Shown here in pieces: positions 30,865 to 41,615 of a stretch of DNA of 64,000 bases. Position numbers and translations under genes: made by a program. The stretch covers positions 5,332,001-5,396,000 of the forward strand of contig NZ_CP117460.1 in assembly GCF_030687145.1 (NCBI RefSeq). The letters are read 5' to 3'. Position 1 is the stretch's first letter; the number at the start of each line of letters is the position of its first letter. Source of the stretch: Pseudomonas sp. FP1742 (GTDB lineage Bacteria; Pseudomonadota; Gammaproteobacteria; Pseudomonadales; Pseudomonadaceae). The notes under the pieces were generated by a model. That model made no database searches and was not told the DNA's origin. It saw nothing but the letters and a program-made list of their open reading frames with translations.

Positions 30865-31782
30865 GTGCTTGAAATCCGTCACCTGAAGACCCTGCACGCC
30901 TTGCGCGAAGCCGACAGCCTGGTGGATGCGGCCGACCGCCTGCACCTGACCCAGTCGGCGCTGTCCCACCAGTTCAAGGAACTGGAAGAGCGCATGGGCA
31001 TGCCGCTGTTCGTGCGCAAGACCAAACCGGTGCGCTTCACCAGTGCCGGCTTGCGCCTGCTGCAACTGGCCGACGCCACCCTGCCGTTGCTGCGCAGTGC
31101 CGAGCGTGACATTGCGCGGCTGGCCGGCGGCACCGCGGGGCGTTTGCACATGGCCATCGAGTGCCACAGCTGCTTTCAGTGGCTGATGCCGACCATCGAC
31201 CAGTTCCGCGATGCCTGGCCGGAAGTCGAGCTGGACCTGGCCTCGGGCTTCTCCTTCGCCCCGCTGCCGGCGCTGGCCCGAGGCGACCTGGACCTGGTGG
31301 TGACCTCCGATCCGCTGGAACTGGTGGGGATCACTTACGTGCCGTTGTTCACCTACGAAGCCATGCTCGCGGTGGCGAACCAGCACCGCTTGGCGAACAA
31401 GCCGTACATCGTGCCTGAAGACCTGCTCACGGAAACCTTGATCACCTATCCGGTGGAACGCGATCGGCTGGACATCTTCACCCGCTTCCTGGAGCCGGCC
31501 GACATCGAACCGGCGCAGGTACGCACCTCGGAGCTGACGGTGATGATGATGCAACTGGTGGCCAGCGGTCGCGGCGTGTGCGGCATGCCCCATTGGGCGC
31601 TGCATGAATACAGCTCACGGGGTTATGTGAAGGCCAAGCGACTGGGCGAGAAAGGTTTGTTTGCGACGTTGTATGCCGGGATCCGCGCCGACATGCTCGA
31701 TGCGCCCTACATGCGCGACTTTTTGCTGACGGCCAAGGACACGTCGTTTTCGACGCTGGATGGGGTTAGTGCGGTGCGATAG
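30865..31782 (+). CDS. metR: LysR-family regulator of methionine synthesis
   Basis: A 305-residue LysR-type regulator with a winged HTH at the N-terminus (LHALREADSLVDAADRLHLT, then QSALSHQFKELEERMG) and a substrate-binding effector domain. In enterobacteria MetR activates metE with homocysteine as co-activator. The start is GTG at 30865 with GGAG upstream; no in-frame ATG gives the family N-terminus. Divergent from metE. Confidence 0.93.
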   Translation: MLEIRHLKTLHALREADSLVDAADRLHLTQSALSHQFKELEERMGMPLFVRKTKPVRFTSAGLRLLQLADATLPLLRSAERDIARLAGGTAGRLHMAIECHSCFQWLMPTIDQFRDAWPEVELDLASGFSFAPLPALARGDLDLVVTSDPLELVGITYVPLFTYEAMLAVANQHRLANKPYIVPEDLLTETLITYPVERDRLDIFTRFLEPADIEPAQVRTSELTVMMMQLVASGRGVCGMPHWALHEYSSRGYVKAKRLGEKGLFATLYAGIRADMLDAPYMRDFLLTAKDTSFSTLDGVSAVR

Positions 31783-31791
31783 AGCAACCGA

Positions 31792-32301
31792 TCAAGGCTC
31801 AGGGGTAATCTCGCGCCACATGTGGATCTTGTCGAAGTAGTCTTCGCCCACTCGCACCGCCAACGGTTCCAGGCCAAACTGCACGAAGCCGCAGCGCTGA
31901 TACAGTTTGAATGCCGCTTCATTGCCGGCGGTGACGGTCAGCTGGATCAGCCGCAGGCCCTGATGACTCTGCGCTTCAGCCAACGCCGCCTGAACCAGTT
32001 GATAACCGAGCCCGCGCTGCCGCACCTTGCCGGTCACGTACATGCCAAACAGCGTGGCCTTGTGCCGGGCCTTTTCCCTGACCTCGAAGGCCAGGCCGAC
32101 GATGCCCGCCAACCTGCCCTCCTCGAACGCCCCCAGCACCACATCCAGCTTGCTGGTCAGGCGTGATTCCCACCACCCCAGCGGCATCGCGGCGCGCTCG
32201 CGCACGCTGGAAGTGAACGCCTGGGGATGCAAGTCGTAGGCTTCGAGCATCAGGGCCCGATAATCCAGGGCATGGCTGGCATCAAGCCGCTGAATCCACA
32301 T
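31792..32301 (-). CDS. GNAT-family N-acetyltransferase
   Basis: A 169-residue GNAT protein with the acetyl-CoA loop VRQRGLGYQLVQAAL (about 91-105; Q/RxxGxG/A pattern) and the C-terminal NEAAFKLYQRCGF strand-turn. The substrate is unknown. It converges with metR (9 bases between stops) and lies 2 bases downstream of the LysE-type gene. Confidence 0.88.
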   Translation of the reverse strand: MWIQRLDASHALDYRALMLEAYDLHPQAFTSSVRERAAMPLGWWESRLTSKLDVVLGAFEEGRLAGIVGLAFEVREKARHKATLFGMYVTGKVRQRGLGYQLVQAALAEAQSHQGLRLIQLTVTAGNEAAFKLYQRCGFVQFGLEPLAVRVGEDYFDKIHMWREITPEP

Positions 32302-32303
32302 GT

Positions 32304-32948
32304 TCAGGCTGCTCGCCGCTGCTCAAGCATCAACCGCACCGCCAGCCCGGACAGCACGAAACCCATGAAGTAACGCTGCATCGCCAACCAGTTCGGGTTG
32401 TTGACGAACCAGGACGCGATGCCTGCGGCGAACATCGCGATCAGCAGGTTGACGCTGAAACTCACGCTGATCTGGGTCAGGCCGAGGATGATGCTCTGGC
32501 TGAACACTGAACCGTGCTCAGGGGTAATGAACTGCGGAAACACCGACAGGTAAAACACCGCGATCTTCGGGTTCAGGGCACTGGTCAGAAAGCCCATGGT
32601 GATCAGCTTGCGGGACGAGTCCGCCGGCAGTTGCTGCGCCTCGAACGGTGAACGCGCACCGGGCTTGACCGCCTGCCAGGCCAGCCACATCAGGTACAAC
32701 GCGCCGGCCCACTTCAATACTTCGTAGGCCACCGGCACGGCCATGAACACCGCGGTCAACCCCGCGGCGGCAGCGAACAGGTGCACGAGAAATCCCGCGA
32801 CCACGCCCAGCAACGATGTCACACCGGCCTTGCGCCCCTGGCAAATGGAACGGGAGATCAGGTAGATCATGTTCGGCCCGGGGGTGAGCACCATCAGCAA
32901 TGCAGCGGCGGCAAAAATCAGTAAGTCTTGAAGTGGGATCATGGGCAT
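32304..32948 (-). CDS. LysE/RhtB-family amino-acid exporter
   Basis: A 214-residue inner-membrane protein with about six helices and the family N-terminus ALLMVLTPGPNMIYLISRS. RhtB-type proteins export amino acids such as threonine, homoserine and leucine; its substrate is not determinable. Starts at 32948 and at the next ATG (32942) are both possible. Confidence 0.9.
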   Translation of the reverse strand: MPMIPLQDLLIFAAAALLMVLTPGPNMIYLISRSICQGRKAGVTSLLGVVAGFLVHLFAAAAGLTAVFMAVPVAYEVLKWAGALYLMWLAWQAVKPGARSPFEAQQLPADSSRKLITMGFLTSALNPKIAVFYLSVFPQFITPEHGSVFSQSIILGLTQISVSFSVNLLIAMFAAGIASWFVNNPNWLAMQRYFMGFVLSGLAVRLMLEQRRAA

Positions 32949-32965
32949 CCTCCGTCCATGGACGA

Positions 32966-33400
32966 TCAGTCGGTTTCGATCAGCGAAGCTCGATAAAACG
33001 GCAAGATCAGGTCCCGTGTCAATGGCGCCAGGGTGAGATCACCGTCGGTGGCCGGATCGATCCAGCACACCTCTTCGATCTCCGCCGCCGGGCAGACATG
33101 GGAATCAATGGTCAGCTGAAAGAGTTCGGCCTGTACGACAAAACCCGGCTCGTTGGCGGCCGGGGCCGAGAATGGCCCCAGATAAATGGCGTGCGCCGGG
33201 TCGATGACCAGCCCCAGTTCCTCTTCCAGCTCACGGGCGAGGGCGTGGACCGGTTGCTCATGAGCCTCGATCTTGCCGCCCGGCTGCATGAACGCCTGGG
33301 TGCCGCGCTTGCGCACCAGCAAGGTGCGACCGTCGGGGCCGATCAGCAGGGCAGCGGCAATGCGGATGATACGGGGCGAAGCAGCGGATGAAAGCGTCAT
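32966..33400 (-). CDS. Nudix hydrolase
   Basis: A 144-residue protein with a complete Nudix box (GGKIEAHEQPVHALARELEE, about 41-60, followed by ELGL), so it should hydrolyse a nucleoside diphosphate derivative. The substrate is unknown. It is the first gene of a Nudix-LysE-GNAT run on the minus strand. Confidence 0.9.
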   Translation of the reverse strand: MTLSSAASPRIIRIAAALLIGPDGRTLLVRKRGTQAFMQPGGKIEAHEQPVHALARELEEELGLVIDPAHAIYLGPFSAPAANEPGFVVQAELFQLTIDSHVCPAAEIEEVCWIDPATDGDLTLAPLTRDLILPFYRASLIETD

Positions 33401-33483
33401 GGATCAGGATCGGCCTTGGGTAAAGGGCCACAAGGATCACATGAGCTTCGGTTCTTCGTCACGCCGTAAAAAAACATTCATCG

Positions 33484-33572
33484 AGAACCCTGTGGGAGCG
33501 GGCTTGCCCGCGAAGAACGATGACGCGCAATACCTGAAAAAACGCGGCGCATTCTTCGCGGGCAAGCCCGCT
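33484..33572. repeat. REP doublet, right arm interrupted by the IS110 element
   Basis: The left arm is 33484-33517. The right arm holds only the first 21 bases (33552-33572, ending in CCCGCT); its last 13 bases stand at 34741-34753 beyond the insertion. Joined, the two pieces complement the left arm at all 34 positions. Confidence 0.95.
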
Positions 33573-33587
33573 TGTATGTTTAGACTT

Positions 33588-33764
33588 GAAGGGGTGGGTG
33601 GGACTAAAAGCCCGATTCTGACTCTAGCCAGTACAGACCGTGGGAGACTTCGTCCCACCCCTTCTACCTAAAAGCGCCAATAAGGAATTCATCGGCTAGG
33701 CCGACGATAGAGACAAGCCAGCGCAACGGTAGACCCCAACAAGCTCTTAAACCCTAGCTCCGAG
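33588..33764 (+). ncRNA. Candidate bridge RNA of the IS110 element
   Basis: A basal stem (33588-33604 with 33652-33664, one 4-base bulge) encloses an internal loop. Its left side contains AAGCCCG (33608-33614), identical to target bases 33564-33570. Its right side contains GTGGGAG (33640-33646), complementary to CTCCCAC (34739-34745). A small apical stem (TCTG 33617-33620 with CAGA 33634-33637) caps the loop. This is the target-binding-loop design of the IS621 bridge RNA. A second structured part follows (hairpin 33689-33709), and ATAGA/ACAAG segments may bind the donor ends. The 3' end is a guess. Confidence 0.72.
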
Positions 33765-33772
33765 GATTCGTC

Positions 33773-34735
33773 ATGACAATCCTTACTTCGCAAGCGGTCG
33801 TGGGTGTTGATGTGGCCAAGGCTGAGGTGCTCGTCTATCGCGCCGATCTGCAAACCACACAAGCCATCTCCAATAATCGAGCAGCACTCAAACGTTGGCT
33901 CAAGACGCTGCCCGCCAAAAGTGGCATTGCCGTTGAGGCCACCAACATTTACCACTTGGACACGGTTGAGTTGGCCTATGAGTTGGGTCATCAGGTCTAC
34001 GTCGTGGACGGTTATCGCTTGAGTCATTACCGCCGCAGTGTCGGCCAACGAGCTAAAAATGATCCGTGTGATGCTCGTCTTCTGGCTCGGTATCTGGCGC
34101 ATGAACAGGGTGGGTTACGCGCTTGGAGCCCGCCGCCCAAGGCTTACAAGGCCCTGCAAAGCCTGCTTCATCGACGGGCAGCACTGATCAAGGCGCGTGT
34201 CAGCCTGGCTCAGAGCTGGGCCAATGAGCCGCGCCTGGAAGAAGAGCTGAAATGTCTGATGGAGACGTTTAAGCGCTCGGATTTGGCCATTCAAAAACAG
34301 CTGCGTGACCTGAGCAAAGAGGCCGGAGCCGCCGAAAATATTGAGCGTTGCAAGGCCATTGAAGGCGTTGGTGTACTGACGGCAACTGGATTTGCGACGG
34401 CTTTTTTGCGTGGCGAGTTTAAGGACAGCAATGCCTTCATCGCTTTTTTGGGCATGGACTTGAGGGTCGATGACTCGGGAAAAAAGACGGGGAGTCGCAG
34501 TCTGACCAAGAAAGGGGATCCGGAAATACGACGTCTGGCCCACAACTCGGCCATGGCCGCCTGTCGTTCAGCGACCTGGAAACCATTTTATGAAGGGTAC
34601 CTGGCCAGAGGTTTCAAGAGGACTCAGGCCCTGGTAATCCTTGCCCGAAAACTCGCCCGGGTGGCGTTCGCTCTGATGAAAAACCAGAGCGAATACCAAC
34701 CGAATCGACCGTTGCAGGGTTGTCCTGCAACATAG
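33773..34735 (+). CDS. IS110-family transposase (DEDD bridge recombinase)
   Basis: A 320-residue recombinase with an N-terminal RuvC-like DEDD domain: D13 (VGVDVAK), E55 (AVEATN), D97 and D100 (KNDPCDARLLARY). The C-terminal Transposase_20 domain has the IEGVGVLTATGFATAF helix-hairpin-helix and SLTKKGDPEIRRLAHNSA; S243 and S259 are candidates for the catalytic serine. All motifs are intact and there is no frameshift, so it may be active. The stop codon is only 5 bases from the right end of the element. Confidence 0.92.
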   Translation: MTILTSQAVVGVDVAKAEVLVYRADLQTTQAISNNRAALKRWLKTLPAKSGIAVEATNIYHLDTVELAYELGHQVYVVDGYRLSHYRRSVGQRAKNDPCDARLLARYLAHEQGGLRAWSPPPKAYKALQSLLHRRAALIKARVSLAQSWANEPRLEEELKCLMETFKRSDLAIQKQLRDLSKEAGAAENIERCKAIEGVGVLTATGFATAFLRGEFKDSNAFIAFLGMDLRVDDSGKKTGSRSLTKKGDPEIRRLAHNSAMAACRSATWKPFYEGYLARGFKRTQALVILARKLARVAFALMKNQSEYQPNRPLQGCPAT

Positions 34736-34814
34736 AATCTCCCACAGGGTTCTGCGTCTTGACTGACCGGCATCACACAGCCTCCTGCCGTTGATCGGTA
34801 CTGAGTCTGAACAC

Positions 34815-36173
34815 TCAACTCGTCTCCAGAATCGCAGCCTCCACTTCCTCCGGCACCTTCACAAAAATGCTGTACTTGGCCCCTTCCATCGCCTCGAAGG
34901 CGATCAGTTTTTCCACCAACGGCCCGTTCAATACCTTGCCGGCATTGAGCAGCAGCATGCCGTTGTCGGCATTCAGGTTGCGCGCCAGGATCATGCCCGC
35001 CACCAGATCCCGGGTGCTCAGCACCTTGACCGTCGGGTCAGCCAGCGTCACATCGCTCAGGTAAGCCGCGCAAACCTGAATGAAATCCTCCACCAGTTCC
35101 GGGTCATAGAGCCGACCGGCGTACTGGCGGATATACACCAGCGCTTCATCGCTGTTCATCTGCCGCTCGAGGATCAGCCCGCGCTGCAACTCGATGAAAT
35201 CCACCGCCAGCTTCAGCAACCGTGAACCGAACGGAATCGACTCGCCCTTGAGCCGGTCGGGAAAACCGCTGCCGTCCCAGCGCTCCTGGTGGTGCAGGAT
35301 CAGCCGCGCGGCATCCTTCATCGGGTCGAGCGTCATCAACAGTGACTCGCTCTGCTTCGGATAACCCCGATAGCGCTCGCGGTCATTGTGATGCAGCAGG
35401 TCCGAAGGCGTACTCATCATGCTGTCGGTCCAGCTCAACTTACCCATGTTGTAGAGCGCCGCCGCCATGGTCAGGTCGCGACTGGTGCCTTCGTCCAGAC
35501 TATGGAGTTTGCAGTACACCCGCACCACTTCGATGATTTGCCGGTTGGTTTGCTTGGCGGGCGGCAGGCGCAGGTTGGCCAGCAACGAAAACACTTCCGT
35601 GCCGGTGACATAGCTGCGTTTGAGCTCTTCGTAGGCCAGGTCCAGCATGTCGGCGGTCTGTTGCAGCTCGCTGGTGCGGGCCGCGACGTGTTTTTCCAGG
35701 GTGGCGTTGAGCAGTTTCAATTTCTCGTTCTGATCCCACGTCTCCTGCACCAGACGCAACCGCTCACGTTCGGAATACTGATAGGCGAGAGATTGTCGCA
35801 ACGTCAGCAGCATTTCCTCATCGTGCCAGGGCTTGCTGATGTATCGATGGATCTGCCCTTCATTGATGGCTTTGATAATGGCCGACGGATCGGCATAACC
35901 GGTCAACATGATCCGGGTGGTGTTGGGGTAGTGCTGATGGATGTAGGCCAGCAGCGTGGCGCCGTCCATATTGGGCATGCGCGCATCACTCATCACCAGA
36001 TCGACCGGCCGCTGCGCCATGATTTCCAGGGCCTGGGCACCGCTGGTGGCCAGCAGCACCTCGTAGGGCTGGCTGCGTAACAGTCGGCGCAGGCTGTTGA
36101 GAATCGACTCCTCATCGTCCACCAGCAGTAACGTGGGTTTATCAGTCACAGTCGTGGGGAGTTGCTCTTCCAT
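34815..36173 (-). CDS. Response regulator with degenerate HD-GYP (YN-GYP) domain
   Basis: 452 residues: receiver domain (LLVDDEESILN, phosphoacceptor D63 in MSDARMPNMDG), coiled linker (about 140-185), HD-GYP-like domain (about 190-370) and a C-terminal extension. The metal-binding HD pair is Y241-N242 (AALYNMGKLS) and GYP reads GFP (HHQERWDGSGFP, 294-305). It resembles the P. aeruginosa PA2572-type YN-GYP regulator, so c-di-GMP hydrolysis is doubtful and a binding or scaffold role is more likely. It is divergent from the GGDEF/EAL operon by 259 bases. Confidence 0.88.
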   Translation of the reverse strand: MEEQLPTTVTDKPTLLLVDDEESILNSLRRLLRSQPYEVLLATSGAQALEIMAQRPVDLVMSDARMPNMDGATLLAYIHQHYPNTTRIMLTGYADPSAIIKAINEGQIHRYISKPWHDEEMLLTLRQSLAYQYSERERLRLVQETWDQNEKLKLLNATLEKHVAARTSELQQTADMLDLAYEELKRSYVTGTEVFSLLANLRLPPAKQTNRQIIEVVRVYCKLHSLDEGTSRDLTMAAALYNMGKLSWTDSMMSTPSDLLHHNDRERYRGYPKQSESLLMTLDPMKDAARLILHHQERWDGSGFPDRLKGESIPFGSRLLKLAVDFIELQRGLILERQMNSDEALVYIRQYAGRLYDPELVEDFIQVCAAYLSDVTLADPTVKVLSTRDLVAGMILARNLNADNGMLLLNAGKVLNGPLVEKLIAFEAMEGAKYSIFVKVPEEVEAAILETS

Positions 36174-36432
36174 GGCGATACCTCAAGTGAAACCGGCCTC
36201 TTTATGTCAGGCCCGGACATACGTCCTCCGACTTTCCCGAGCCTGACCTACAGGCTAGATGATTTTCAGGCCGACCCGGGAAATGATTCGTTTCAGTCAA
36301 TCAAGCGAATATCTGGCCGGACGACTATGCTCAGATCACTCGGATCCAAGAACGATACCCACTCCGTCCAGCGATCAGGGAAGGGATACCCTCTATGAGC
36401 TCATCGCACCAAACTGCTGTCGGTACAGGCGC

Positions 36433-38735
<2,303 letters not shown>

Positions 38736-38739
<4 letters not shown>

Positions 38740-40610
38740 AAACTCCGTTTATCCAGGCCAACCGACGCATCCTGATCATCGATGACACGCCCTCGATCCA
38801 TGAGGACTTTCGCAAGATTCTCGGCGCAGATACCGACGATGAACAAACCATCGCCGGCACCGAGGCCGCGCTGTTCGGCACCCAGCAGTCGACCCGGCTG
38901 GTCTTCCAGCTCGACTCCGCCTATCAAGGCCAGGAAGCGCTCAAACTGGTCAAGCGTGCCCAGGCAGAAGGTCGTCCTTACGCCATGGCGTTCACCGACA
39001 TGCGCATGCCCCCGGGTTGGGACGGGCTGGAAACCATCGAACGGCTCTGGAAAGTGGATCCGCACCTGCAAATCGCGCTGTGCACGGCTTTCTCGGATTA
39101 CACCTGGGAAGCCATGGCCGAACGGCTGGAGTTCGGCGATCAGTTGCTGGTATTGAAAAAACCCTTCGACAGTCTGGAAATCCGCCAGATGGCCAGCGCC
39201 CTGACCTGGAAGTGGCAGATGGCGCAGGACGCGGCGATGAAAGTGCTGAGCCTGGAGCAAACCATCGAAGCCCGGGTCCACGAACTGCTCAAGGTGTCTC
39301 ATCTGTTGCAGTACGACGTATTGACCGAGCTGCCCAACAGCACCTTGTTGGGTGACCGGCTGAACCAGTCCCTTGCCCTGTCCAGACGCCATGACAAACA
39401 ACTGGCCGTGATGTTTCTGGGACTCGATCGCTTCAAGCGCATCAACAATGCGTTGGGTCACCCCACCGGTGACGAGATGCTCAAACGTGTCGGGCAAAGC
39501 GTGGTGGCCTGCGTGCGCAAGTCCGACTCGGTGTTTCGCTACGGTTCCGATGAGTTCGTGGTGATCCTGGCTGACATCCACCACCCCCAGCAGACCAAGG
39601 GTATTGCCGAAAAACTCCTGAACGCCATACGGACGCCTCAACACATAGCGGGCCACGACCTGAGCGTGACGGCCAGCCTGGGCATCAGCATCTATCCCGA
39701 TGACGGTTTCGATGCCATCGCACTGATCAAGAAAGCCGAAACCGCGATGCGCAACGTCAAGGAAAGCGGCCCCAACGATTTCAGCTTTTTCATCGATGAG
39801 ATGAACCAGCGCGCCCGGGAACAGCAAACCATCGAGTCGGGTATTCGCCTGGCGCTGGAACGGGACGAGTTTGTCCTGCACTATCAGCCCAAACTCGACC
39901 TGGGCAGCGGCAAGGTGGTCGGTGCCGAGGCATTGATCCGCTGGCAAAAACCGGGGCACGGCTGGATCTACCCGACAGACTTCATCGCAGTGGCCGAAGA
40001 CAGCGGCTTGATCGTGCCGTTGAGCAAATGGGTGCTGGCCCAGGCCTGTCGGCAAGCCTGCGACTGGCAGGCCAATGGCCTGCCGAAGCTCTGTATGTCG
40101 GTGAACGTCTCGGCCATCGATTTCCGCCAGCGGGATTTTGTCGACGGCATCGAACAGATACTCCAGAACACAGGCATGGACCCGGCCTTGCTCGAGCTGG
40201 AAATCACCGAAGGCGTATTGATGCAGAACGTCGATGCCACGATGGTCGCGCTGAGTCGGCTCAAGGCATTGGGGGTACAGCTGGCCATCGATGACTTCGG
40301 CACCGGCTATTCCAGCCTGAGTTACTTGCAACGGTTTCCCATCGATGTACTGAAAATCGACCAGTCGTTCATTCGGGGCCTGGGCTGTGACAGCAATGAC
40401 GCGGCCCTGGTCGGCGCCATCATCAGTCTGGGCAAGAGCCTCAATCTGAGGGTCATTGCCGAAGGGGTGGAAACCCTCGAACAACTGAACTTTCTCAAGG
40501 CCCTGCATTGCGAGGAAGGCCAGGGTTACTACTTCAGCAAAGCCGTGGAGCCGGATGCCTTCGTGCAATATCTGAGATCGGTACAACCGGCCTCCTCCAC
40601 AGCCAAATGA
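38736..40610 (+). CDS. Receiver-GGDEF-EAL protein, EAL intact, GSDEF variant
   Basis: 624 residues: a receiver paralogous to that of the preceding gene (RRILIIDDTPSIHEDF, D88 in FTDMRMPPGWDG), then GGDEF with the site changed to GSDEF (270-274), then an EAL domain with every signature: E398-A-L-x-R (GAEALIRW), NVSAIDF, LELEITEG, IDDFGTGYSSL, LKIDQSFI, AEGVET. Prediction: a c-di-GMP phosphodiesterase whose GGDEF is weak or regulatory. There is no PAS domain, unlike the preceding protein. Confidence 0.88.
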
Positions 40611-40655
40611 ACGACGTGCAACGACACCCAGGGCTCTGCGCCAAGGAATCATAAG

Positions 40656-41615
40656 ATGTCGCGCTCCTTCTACTACCTGCTTCTTGCTCCCCTGTTCAGT
40701 TGTTGTCTGATAGCCAGCGGCGCACCGCTGGACGAACCGCTCAGCCCCTTGCCCAAGGTGCCTGAGCAAAACCCCTTGCAAGTCGAACTCGGCCGCCGGC
40801 TGTTCAACGAACCACGGCTGTCGGTCAACAACAGCCTGTCTTGCGCCAGTTGTCATCGTCTGGAAATCGGCGGCGCCGACGACAAGGCGTTGTCCACCGG
40901 TTTCAAAGGCGAGCCCTTGACGATCAATACCCCGAGCGTGTTCAACGCGAGTCTGAATTTCCGGCAATTCTGGAATGGCCGCGCCGACTCTCTGGAAACG
41001 CAAGCCCACGAAGTGGTGCAGAGCCCCAGTGAAATGGGCAGTCATTGGGAACATGTAGTCCAGATGCTGTCCGCCGATCCGGATTACAAAAGCGCTTTCG
41101 CCAAGGCCTACCCGGACGGCGTCACCATGAACAATGTGCAAAACGCCCTGGCCACCTACGAGCGCACGCTGATCAGTGCCAATTCGCGTTTCGACCAATA
41201 CCTGTCGGGCAATACCGAGATTCTCACGCTCGACGAAAAATACGGTTACCAACGCTTCAAGGACTACGGCTGCATCGCCTGCCATCAGGGGGTGAACATC
41301 GGCGGCAACATGTTCCAGAAATTCGGGGTCATGGGCGATTACTTTCAGGCCCGAGGCAACCCCACCGAAGCCGATCTGGGCCGCTACCTGGTCACCAAGG
41401 CCGAAGAGGACCGCAACGTGTTCAAGGTGCCGAGCCTGCGCAATGTCGCCGTGACCGCGCCGTACTTTCACGACGGCTCGGCTAAAACCCTCGAAGAAGC
41501 GGTCGATGTGATGTTCAAGTTCCAGCTCGGTCGCGTGCCCTCCGACAAGGACAAGGACCTGATCATCAAATTCCTCAAGACCCTGACCGGTGAGTGGGGA
41601 GGAAAACCATTATGA
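40656..41615 (+). CDS. Dihaem cytochrome c peroxidase
   Basis: A 319-residue exported protein with a signal sequence (MSRSFYYLLLAPLFSCCLIASG) and two c-type haem sites, C63-A-S-C66-H67 and C206-I-A-C209-H210, plus the family segments GRADSLETQAHEVV and NVAVTAPYFHDGS. CcpA/MauG-family enzymes reduce H2O2 in the periplasm with cytochrome c. It lies between a c-di-GMP protein and a histidine kinase and overlaps the latter by 4 bases, so a role in sensing as well as detoxification is possible (inference). Confidence 0.9.
   Translation: MSRSFYYLLLAPLFSCCLIASGAPLDEPLSPLPKVPEQNPLQVELGRRLFNEPRLSVNNSLSCASCHRLEIGGADDKALSTGFKGEPLTINTPSVFNASLNFRQFWNGRADSLETQAHEVVQSPSEMGSHWEHVVQMLSADPDYKSAFAKAYPDGVTMNNVQNALATYERTLISANSRFDQYLSGNTEILTLDEKYGYQRFKDYGCIACHQGVNIGGNMFQKFGVMGDYFQARGNPTEADLGRYLVTKAEEDRNVFKVPSLRNVAVTAPYFHDGSAKTLEEAVDVMFKFQLGRVPSDKDKDLIIKFLKTLTGEWGGKPL

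Larger units (their letters stand above)
33573..34740 (+). mobile_element. IS110-family insertion sequence in a REP
   Basis: An 1168-bp element. Ends were set by reconstructing the split REP arm: host CCCGCT stops at 33572 and host CCCACAGGG resumes at 34741, with the dinucleotide CT at both junctions (33571-33572 and 34739-34740), so the element could equally be written 33571-34738. It has no obvious terminal inverted repeats. It has a long 5' non-coding end (about 200 bases) and almost none at the 3' end, the layout of the IS110 group rather than the IS1111 group. Confidence 0.92.
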
